Below are positions 57,495 through 64,000 of a DNA stretch of 64,000 bases, one piece after another. Below the pieces are notes generated by a model, which was given only the letters and a program-made list of their open reading frames with translations, had not been told where the DNA came from and did not search any database. The first letter of the stretch is position 1; each line of letters opens with the position of its first letter. The DNA is taken from positions 1 to 64,000 of the forward strand of contig NZ_BLTE01000001.1 of NCBI RefSeq assembly GCF_013019105.1, given 5' to 3'. The stretch comes from Fundidesulfovibrio magnetotacticus (GTDB lineage: Bacteria; Desulfobacterota; Desulfovibrionia; Desulfovibrionales; Desulfovibrionaceae). A program made the translations under genes and the position numbers.

Positions 57495-58750
57495 CGCCGC
57501 ACCGCGCCCTCCCGCCCCAATCCGGGACCCTCGAACAGGATATGGCACAGATCGAGGCGCTTCTCGCCCAAGGGAAAGTTCAGGCCTCGCTCGACCGATC
57601 GCACAGGCTGCTCGGTAGCCAGGCGACGCATGCGGAAGCCTTGTTGCGCCTCTGCCTGCTCTACCGCTCGGCAGCCTTGCACGGCGAGGCGTTGAAATTC
57701 TCGGACCGCATGGCCAGGCTCGCCCCGAATGCTCCGGAGACGCGCAGCCTCAACGCCAGCTGCATGTTCGACGCCGGATTGCCGGACCAGGCCCACGGGG
57801 AAGCCCTCGCCGCCCTAGCCCTCGACCCCGAAAATCTTGAAGCCTTGCGCGTCCTCCTGAAATCCTCGCCCGCTGCCGAGCACGGATCAGGCCTGGAGGC
57901 GCATGCGGAGACGCTGCTGCGCGAAGGCGACCCGGAAAAGGATGCGGCCCTTGTGCTGGCATATCTGGCGAGCGTGAGCAAGGGTGAGCCGTTCGGGATC
58001 ATCCATGCCTCGAACGGCGTGCTCACCGGGATCGCCCTTTCCCTCTCCAGCCCCGACGTGGCTCTGGAGGTGGAACTGTCGCTGGGGGCATTCCCCCTCG
58101 CACGCCTCAAGGTCGACCAGAACCATCCGCTGCTCAGCGTGGTCGGCCTGCCCCAGGGACACGCCTTCATGTTCCGCATTCCACCCGAGCTTCTCGACGT
58201 AATGATCGAGGCACGCCTCCCCTCCGGGAAGCCATGCGCCGGATCTCCGTTCCGGGCATACGTGGACCGGCGTCCTGAGGGCAGCGTCGGCGCGGATGTT
58301 CCGGGGGTGATCGCCGGGCACGCGTGGCTCCGGTCCAAGCCGGGCAAGCGCCTGATTGTGGAACTCGAAGGGGAGTCCGGAAGGCTTCGGCGTGTTACGG
58401 CTTCCGGTTTCGACAAGAAGTTGGTTGCCGCCGGTGTGCACGATGGCAGACACGGTTTTTCCGTGCACTGGCCCATCCCGGAAGGCGCTGCATGCGAGAC
58501 CGTCAGGATTCGCGAAGCCTCGTCTGGCCAGGAACTGCCGGGCTCACCGGTGACCGTGTTCGACGCGGGCGTATTGGCCGACGCGGTGCAGGAATTGAAC
58601 GGGTGGCTGCGGCTGGCTGGCGAAAGACCGAAGAACCCTCCGCAGCCGCCCCAAGCGTGCAATGCGGATGTCATGCGGATCGTGCGGAAGCGGCTGGCCC
58701 AGTGGATCCGGGAGCTTCGCTCCCTTGCAGCCGAGGCCGAAGAACGTTGA
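57491..58750 (+). CDS. TPR-like protein with beta domains shared with glycosylation enzymes
   Basis: The ATG overlaps the previous stop (ATGA). The 419-residue protein has a helical repeat region (residues 15-150, with AEALLRLCLLYRSAALHGEALKFSDRMARLAP and AALALDPENLEALRVLL) like TPRs, then two beta domains (about 165-250 and 255-350). The second has ASGFDKKLVAAGVHDGRHGFSV, the same type as in the formyltransferase-like protein at 50228-51226. TPR proteins often arrange glycosyltransferases or select substrates. Function inferred. Confidence 0.6.
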   Translation: MTPHRALPPQSGTLEQDMAQIEALLAQGKVQASLDRSHRLLGSQATHAEALLRLCLLYRSAALHGEALKFSDRMARLAPNAPETRSLNASCMFDAGLPDQAHGEALAALALDPENLEALRVLLKSSPAAEHGSGLEAHAETLLREGDPEKDAALVLAYLASVSKGEPFGIIHASNGVLTGIALSLSSPDVALEVELSLGAFPLARLKVDQNHPLLSVVGLPQGHAFMFRIPPELLDVMIEARLPSGKPCAGSPFRAYVDRRPEGSVGADVPGVIAGHAWLRSKPGKRLIVELEGESGRLRRVTASGFDKKLVAAGVHDGRHGFSVHWPIPEGAACETVRIREASSGQELPGSPVTVFDAGVLADAVQELNGWLRLAGERPKNPPQPPQACNADVMRIVRKRLAQWIRELRSLAAEAEER

Positions 58751-58757
58751 GGCGGAC

Positions 58758-60680
58758 ATGGACCAACCGATCGTTGACGTGATCATCCCGGTCTACAAAG
58801 ACTACGGTGCGACGAGCGAATGCATCCATTCCGTTCTTTCGGCCAGGAATTCCATGCAAGCGAACCTCGTCGTCATTGACGACGCCAGCGAAGACGACGA
58901 CATCGCCGCCCTGCTCTCCGCACTCCATGACCAAGGAATGATCCGGCTCATCTCCAATACGCGGAACAGGGGATACATTCACGCCATCAATCAAGGCATC
59001 GCTGCAAACAGATCTCACGACGTCGTGCTCTTGAACAGCGACACGATCGTCTTCGACGCATGGCTGGACCGACTTGCCAAAGCAGCATACTCCAGAGAGG
59101 ACATCGGGACCGTCACGCCTTTTTCCAACAACGCGACGATATGTTCGTACCCAAAGACAAACGAAGACAATCCGTTCATGCCGCGCAACGTGAGTCAAGT
59201 GATAGACCGCATGTTTGCCGATGCGAATGCAGGAGAAACATGCACGCTTCCGACTGGCGTAGGATTCTGCATGTACATCAAACGATCATGTCTTAACGAT
59301 ACGGGTTTGTTCGATGAACATACTTTCGGAAGAGGATACGGGGAAGAAAACGATTTCTGCCGACGCGCGGAGGAAGGAGGCTGGACCAACGTGCTGGCGG
59401 CGGATGCATTCGTGCCGCACAGAGGAGCCGTGTCCTTCGCGAAAGATCGCAAACCGGCACTGGAAAAGAACCTTGCGCTGTTGAACGCGCGCCACCCCGG
59501 CTACCGACAGTCCATCGTGACATTCATCCTGGCTGACCCCCTGCTGAAATTCCGCAGGAGGATTGATGAAGCGGTCCTTCGTGCGGCAACCCACCGGCCA
59601 TTGATTCTTCGAATCTGCCATGGTCGCGGCGGAGGAACGGCCAAAAGATTACGAGACGAAGCGATCGAATTGCAAAACCAGAACTATCGTGTCGCCACAT
59701 TACTTCCAAAAAAAGATGCACCTGAAGGTCGCACGACCCTGACCATCGAAGACTTTCCAGACCTCGTCAACCTTGAGTACTCTCTGCCAGACGACCTCGA
59801 GAAATTGCTTTGCATTTTACGCGACATCAACACTGTCTCTGCCGCAGTCCATCACCACATCGATCTCCATCCATGCGTCCTGGACATCCCGCGACGACTG
59901 GACATCCCCTACAGCGTAATCGCCCATGATTACGGATGGTACTGTCCTGGAATCACACTCCTGGACAATCAGCATCGCTACTGCGGCGACCATTGCAACG
60001 AACAGTGCACTTCGTGCACAACAAGCAGCGAAGAAAACATCACCACGGAATGGTCCGCGGAGCACAAACAGAACCTGATGTGTTTTCTTGAAAATGCACA
60101 GGCAATCGTCGCGCCTTGCCATGACACGGCGCTGCGTTATCATAAACGCACAGCATTGAATAACATCATCACCAGGCGACATTCCGCCAACCAGCTTGAG
60201 AATCCTGGCACCACCCGACGCTTTCGCTCGCACGAACGAACACGAGTGGCGCTCTTTGGCTCCATCGGCATGCACAAAGGATACGACACGCTCCTGGAAT
60301 GCGCCAAGGACGCGCAACGCCGCGACTTGCCGCTTGAATTCATCCTGATCGGCGAATCCTTGGACGACTATGCGCTGTTCGCGACAGGGCGTGTGTTTGT
60401 CACAGGCAGGTACGACGAGCGAGAAGTGCGCCGCATCATCATGCTCCATGCCCCTCCCCTCGCGCTCTATCCTTCCATATGGCCTGAAACATGGTGCTAT
60501 GCCCTTGACATTGCATTTGAATGCAACATCTTCCCCTTGGCCTTCGCCATTGGGGCACCAATGGAAAGGATACGCGAATCAGGTTTTGGAGCTCTGCTGC
60601 CTCTCGACTCCCCACCAGCGACCATCAACGACACGCTGTTGGACATTGCCAGAGATCGCTTCGCACACAACGCCATTTGA
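58758..60680 (+). CDS. Bifunctional glycosyltransferase: GT2 plus GT4-like domains
   Basis: The 640-residue protein has an N-terminal GT-A domain (residues 5-270) with VDVIIPVYKDYGATSECIHSVL, NRGYIHAINQGIAANRSHDVVLLNSDTIVFD (the DxD-like site) and GYGEENDFCRRAEEGGW (catalytic ED). Residues 290-640 form a GT-B-like part with RICHGRGGGTAKRLRDEA, IAHDYGWYCPGITLLD and VALFGSIGMHKGYDTLLECAKD. It could add two sugars in turn. From here GC content is lower than in the upstream genes. Confidence 0.85.
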   Translation: MDQPIVDVIIPVYKDYGATSECIHSVLSARNSMQANLVVIDDASEDDDIAALLSALHDQGMIRLISNTRNRGYIHAINQGIAANRSHDVVLLNSDTIVFDAWLDRLAKAAYSREDIGTVTPFSNNATICSYPKTNEDNPFMPRNVSQVIDRMFADANAGETCTLPTGVGFCMYIKRSCLNDTGLFDEHTFGRGYGEENDFCRRAEEGGWTNVLAADAFVPHRGAVSFAKDRKPALEKNLALLNARHPGYRQSIVTFILADPLLKFRRRIDEAVLRAATHRPLILRICHGRGGGTAKRLRDEAIELQNQNYRVATLLPKKDAPEGRTTLTIEDFPDLVNLEYSLPDDLEKLLCILRDINTVSAAVHHHIDLHPCVLDIPRRLDIPYSVIAHDYGWYCPGITLLDNQHRYCGDHCNEQCTSCTTSSEENITTEWSAEHKQNLMCFLENAQAIVAPCHDTALRYHKRTALNNIITRRHSANQLENPGTTRRFRSHERTRVALFGSIGMHKGYDTLLECAKDAQRRDLPLEFILIGESLDDYALFATGRVFVTGRYDEREVRRIIMLHAPPLALYPSIWPETWCYALDIAFECNIFPLAFAIGAPMERIRESGFGALLPLDSPPATINDTLLDIARDRFAHNAI

Positions 60681-60953
60681 CTCATGGAACCAACTACTAG
60701 CCATACTCGAAAAAAGATATTCTAACTGCAACAACCATTCACCAACAATTGGGACACGCATTTTAACACACGCAAGCAACACAACCACAACACTGACAAA
60801 CACTGAATTTCGCTTACAATCTCACAATCTACCAAACGAAAACCGTTCCAACAACACAATAGCACGAGCCGCACCAATGAACATGAGTCCATCGCGTAAA
60901 ATCATGCAGCGCAACATCTCCACAGTGAACTTTTTCCTGTCACCAAAGTCAAT

Positions 60954-62942
60954 ATGAACGAGATCGACCAGCTTCCAAGGGAGTTACGATTCGCCTGGCT
61001 GTTACGGGACGACGTCCGGGCAATGTTTCACCCGACAGATCCCCACTGGAAGGCCAACCTGGACATATGGTGGCTTCTGAACGGGTCCAAGGACTACCCC
61101 TCTGCGGCAAGAAGGGTTGAAGCATTGCATTGTAGCCGCCTCTCCGAGGTCGTCATCGCCGCAAGCAGCGCTATGCCTTTTCCTGTAACGCTGCTGATGC
61201 ATTACATATGGCGCAACCGCGAAGACATATCGACACGCTTCGATCTAAACAATACTACTGACACTGAAGATTTTGTGAAATGGTTCTATGTCTGCGGAGT
61301 TCCAGAACACAATCTGTTTGACATCATCACGCACACCTCCATTGCAAGCCTTCTTTCGCCAACGACACCCCACAACCAACACGCCCTGCTGACCCTCAAC
61401 TATCTCGCGCTCTACACCTGGCAATCGCTTGCACACCTTCAGAACGAATTTGACATTGCCATTCCAAACGATGTGATTCGCTTTCTCGGCTGGTATTACT
61501 TCGAGGGGATCGAGAACCTTGGACACGCTCCGTACTGGGCACACCGCCCTCCGAGATGGCTCCTGGACCGGAACCCGCCCGGCCATGACCTGACGAACGC
61601 ATGTGTCCTGGCATGGCTTTGGATGCACCCTGAAGCGAACATTGAAGCACTGAAGGCACCGGACAAAAGAGGCGAAATCGCCAGATGGTGGACCCAAAAC
61701 CCAGACCATGCGGCATGCCTCGGGAAATTACTGTCCCAAAAGACACTCGTCCGGAAGGCAAACAGAACGCACGGTGCGCCGGAGAGGCGTCATCAAACCA
61801 TAATGACCAAGCCCCGCCCCTTCGGGGTCAACATCGTCGGCTTCGCACGGGGCGAGTTAGGCATCGGCGAAGACTCGCGAATGGCCGCTCTGGCTCTGCG
61901 ACAGGCAGGTGTACCGTTTAGCGTGGTCAACATCGCCTGCGGCCAAAACACCAGACAAAATGACAGGACCCTGGACGCCTTCCTGAATGACGAAGCGCCT
62001 TATGCCGTGAACCTCTTCTGTCTGACAGGGATGGACACGGCCAGGGTTTGGCTTGAAAGCGGAAGCGGACTCTTTGAGGACCGCTACAACATCGGATACT
62101 GGCCCTGGGAACTACCCGAATGGCCAGCCGAATGGCGGGACGCGTACAATATTGTGGACGAGATCTGGGCATCAAGCAACTACACAAAAGAATCCTATTT
62201 GCGATCATCAGACATCCCTGTCCACTTGATGCCCATGGCCGTTCATCTTGGGCCCTTTCCGCAACACGTTCGCCACGACTTCGGACTGCCCAAAACAGAT
62301 TTTTTGTTTCTTTACGCGTTTGATTTCAACTCTTACCTGGCACGAAAGAATCCCTGGGCAGCCATCCGCGCATTCCGGAAAGCGTTTCCCAAAGGAACTG
62401 AACGCGTACGGCTCGTCTTGAAAACAATGAACACCCAACTCCAGTCGCCCTTGTGGCAGACGTTCGCGCATGAGGCCTCACACGACAATCGCATTCTGCT
62501 CTTGAACGCCACCCTGGAGAGACAACATGTGACAGGTCTCTTTTCTGTATGCGATGCATACATATCCCCCCATCGTGCAGAAGGCTTCGGGCGAACCCTT
62601 GCCGAAGCAATGCTCCTTGGAAAACCCGTGATTGCCACGAACTACTCTGGCAACACAGACTTCCTGAACGAATCGACCGGCTACCCCGTCGATTACGACA
62701 TCACTCCCGTACAACCCGGGGAATACCCTTATGGCGCTGGAATGCATTGGGCTGATCCGGACATTGAGCATCTTGCCTGGCGCATGCTTGAGGTCGTCAA
62801 CAACCGCAAAGAAGTAGCCAATAGAACAGCCCATGCTTTCAAGGCGATCTCCACCCGAAACAATTTCCAAACAATAGGTGCTGGTTACAGGGAAAGGATT
62901 TCGCAAATACTGCACAAACTCCACAGGAAGTTCAATCGATAA
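60954..62942 (+). CDS. Large glycosyltransferase with C-terminal GT4 domain
   Basis: The 662-residue protein has an N-terminal helical region of unknown type (1-280, Trp-rich) and a C-terminal GT-B glycosyltransferase (285-660): GVNIVGFARGELGIGEDSRMAALALRQAG, YWPWELPEWPAEW near 382, and SPHRAEGFGRTLAEAMLLGKPVIATNYSGNTDF near 540. The 273-bp gap before it (60681-60953) is AC-rich and shows no gene. It is probably the last sugar-adding step of the island. Confidence 0.85.
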   Translation: MNEIDQLPRELRFAWLLRDDVRAMFHPTDPHWKANLDIWWLLNGSKDYPSAARRVEALHCSRLSEVVIAASSAMPFPVTLLMHYIWRNREDISTRFDLNNTTDTEDFVKWFYVCGVPEHNLFDIITHTSIASLLSPTTPHNQHALLTLNYLALYTWQSLAHLQNEFDIAIPNDVIRFLGWYYFEGIENLGHAPYWAHRPPRWLLDRNPPGHDLTNACVLAWLWMHPEANIEALKAPDKRGEIARWWTQNPDHAACLGKLLSQKTLVRKANRTHGAPERRHQTIMTKPRPFGVNIVGFARGELGIGEDSRMAALALRQAGVPFSVVNIACGQNTRQNDRTLDAFLNDEAPYAVNLFCLTGMDTARVWLESGSGLFEDRYNIGYWPWELPEWPAEWRDAYNIVDEIWASSNYTKESYLRSSDIPVHLMPMAVHLGPFPQHVRHDFGLPKTDFLFLYAFDFNSYLARKNPWAAIRAFRKAFPKGTERVRLVLKTMNTQLQSPLWQTFAHEASHDNRILLLNATLERQHVTGLFSVCDAYISPHRAEGFGRTLAEAMLLGKPVIATNYSGNTDFLNESTGYPVDYDITPVQPGEYPYGAGMHWADPDIEHLAWRMLEVVNNRKEVANRTAHAFKAISTRNNFQTIGAGYRERISQILHKLHRKFNR

Positions 62943-63099
62943 CATCGCCACCTTTCTCATCATTACGATACAATCAGCTTGCCATGAGCAATAGCCATGA
63001 ATTACACGTCTTGGCGACGACAACGACTGACAAAATGACGCAACAGCCAGCACGGCGAACATTCCGGGCGACTTGAAACAATCAGAACCGGAGCATATC

Positions 63100-63732
63100 G
63101 TGAAAGCAGATTCAACTCGTGGCGGAATCGGCACATCCACAGTATGGGCTGAATGGCAAAGCAGACTTCCCGACACCAACGACACCCGCACGGAAACACC
63201 GACGAACGTCTCGAACGACCATGCCGACGATCAGGAGCGAGAGGCGTACACAACCCTCCTGACAAAACTTGAACTGATTACTCGCGAAAACGACATTCTT
63301 AGACAACGCCTGTCCATCGCCGACAAGCAGATTGAGGTCAAAGACAGACAAATCAATGATTTCAAGGCTCTTTCGGAAGGTCTCTCGCAACAGAATCAAG
63401 TGCTTCTCATGCTTGCTCAGGGTGTGCCCATGAGTCGCATCCTGAAGCAGGATCCGTGCGACATAGAACAAGCACACAACATTCATCGCCTTGACGAGAA
63501 AGCCAACGATGCGCTCGACCCGCGTGTCAACCCTTTGGCCAAGAACAGACTCGCAATCCACGAGGCGATCAAAACATATAAAGCGAGCGGCATGACACAC
63601 GGTCAGATTGCGAACAAACTGAACGAGGACGGCATTCCAACGCTCTCCATGTCAGGAGCATGGAACCGAAAAAAGGTTGGCAATGCGCTCAGACGGATAC
63701 AGAATAACCGACCGGACAACATGCCGACCTGA
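63100..63732 (+). CDS. Coiled-coil protein with recombinase-like C-terminal domain
   Basis: The 210-residue protein has a coiled coil (about 45-95, LELITRENDILRQRLSIAD) and a C-terminal stretch IHEAIKTYKASGMTHGQIANKLNEDGIPTLSMSGAWNRKKVGNALRRI that resembles the DNA-binding part of serine recombinases. The catalytic resolvase domain is absent. The GTG at 63100 has GGAG at good spacing; a TTG at 63073 is an alternative. It may be a DNA-binding regulator or a remnant of a mobile element at the island end. Confidence 0.55.
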   Translation: MKADSTRGGIGTSTVWAEWQSRLPDTNDTRTETPTNVSNDHADDQEREAYTTLLTKLELITRENDILRQRLSIADKQIEVKDRQINDFKALSEGLSQQNQVLLMLAQGVPMSRILKQDPCDIEQAHNIHRLDEKANDALDPRVNPLAKNRLAIHEAIKTYKASGMTHGQIANKLNEDGIPTLSMSGAWNRKKVGNALRRIQNNRPDNMPT

Positions 63733-63923
63733 TACTTTTATAGTGTTCCGTTAAGTTTCGGCATTTCCTGAAGGCCCTCGGAACGAAAGGCCCGATCACG
63801 TCGGCCCGCCTCGCGCTGCCCTCAGGGATCCCGCCGAAGACACGCCCGGGGTTGCTTCACCAACCGGCAATAGTCGGGCTGCCCAGTCGCACCGCCCGCT
63901 CCCGGACAAAGAGGCCGACACGT

Positions 63924-64000
63924 TCACGAGCCCTCCTTGCGGGCCACGGCCACGGTAAAGTTGGGCACGCCCACGGGCACGGCCGTCACGGGCGTCTGGT
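63924..64000 (-). CDS. 3' end of a leftward gene, cut by the window edge
   Basis: On the - strand the frame from 64000 to the TGA at 63924 reads QTPVTAVPVGVPNFTVAVARKEGS, a protein-like C-terminal end with GC-rich codon use like the main genome. Only about 24 residues are visible, so no function can be given. The 63733-63923 stretch shows nothing recognisable. Confidence 0.4.
   Translation of the reverse strand, partial: QTPVTAVPVGVPNFTVAVARKEGS

Overview
The window is GC-rich DNA from a sulfate-reducing Desulfovibrio-type bacterium. This follows from a Desulfovibrio gigas-type molybdenum aldehyde oxidoreductase (mop), an Flx-Hdr electron-transfer gene set beside an iron alcohol dehydrogenase, hypA/hypB, many iron-sulfur proteins and sigma-54 promoters. 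All assignments were made by reading the sequence; no database search was run.

Region 1 (1-14.7 kb, + strand) follows a TrmH-type RNA methyltransferase (- strand). It is an operon built around mop: a MoeA-like molybdopterin-binding protein, mop, an Fe-S/flavin fusion protein, a methyltransferase, a C-GCAxxG-C-C protein, a radical SAM protein, an AMP-ligase-like protein, XdhC, a MocA-like NTP transferase with an HD domain, and a histidine phosphatase. The gene set suggests synthesis, insertion or maintenance of the Mop molybdenum cofactor.

Region 2 (14.8-28 kb, - strand) converges on region 1. It is a long operon: adh, hdrCBA, flxDCBA, a ferritin-like protein, a TrfA-like protein, a second Fe-ADH, a sensor kinase and a sigma-54 response regulator. 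Ethanol would be oxidised by Adh, electrons would pass through Flx-Hdr, and acetaldehyde would go to Mop. Both mop and adh have -24/-12 promoter matches and related upstream sequence motifs, so the operon-encoded regulator may control both. A PocR/PAS sensor kinase, two small proteins, hypB, hypA and a DUF554 membrane protein follow (28.4-33.4 kb).

Region 3 (33.5-49.3 kb) is a 15.7 kb integrated element in tRNA-Leu(CAA), bounded by 57-bp direct repeats of the tRNA 3' end. It has a tyrosine integrase, a primase and SF3 helicase, a candidate iteron origin, and a full head and packaging module (small and large terminase, portal, scaffold, capsid, cement, connector, minor head protein). No tail, lysis or maturation-protease gene is visible. 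This matches capsid-forming phage satellites (cf-PICIs) better than a complete prophage; a deleted prophage is the alternative. AT-rich cargo at its left end encodes a soluble histidine kinase.

Region 4 (49.3-63.7 kb, + strand) is a surface or secretion island. It encodes a small Ser/Thr/Gly-rich tandem-repeat protein, a formyltransferase-like protein, a type I secretion ABC transporter with a degenerate C39 domain, an HlyD adaptor, a protein with hydrophobic-W-like repeats, three large glycosyltransferases, a TPR-like protein and a coiled-coil protein with a recombinase-like tail. It may be an unrecognised system that glycosylates and exports the repeat protein. GC content falls after about 58.8 kb, which suggests acquired DNA.
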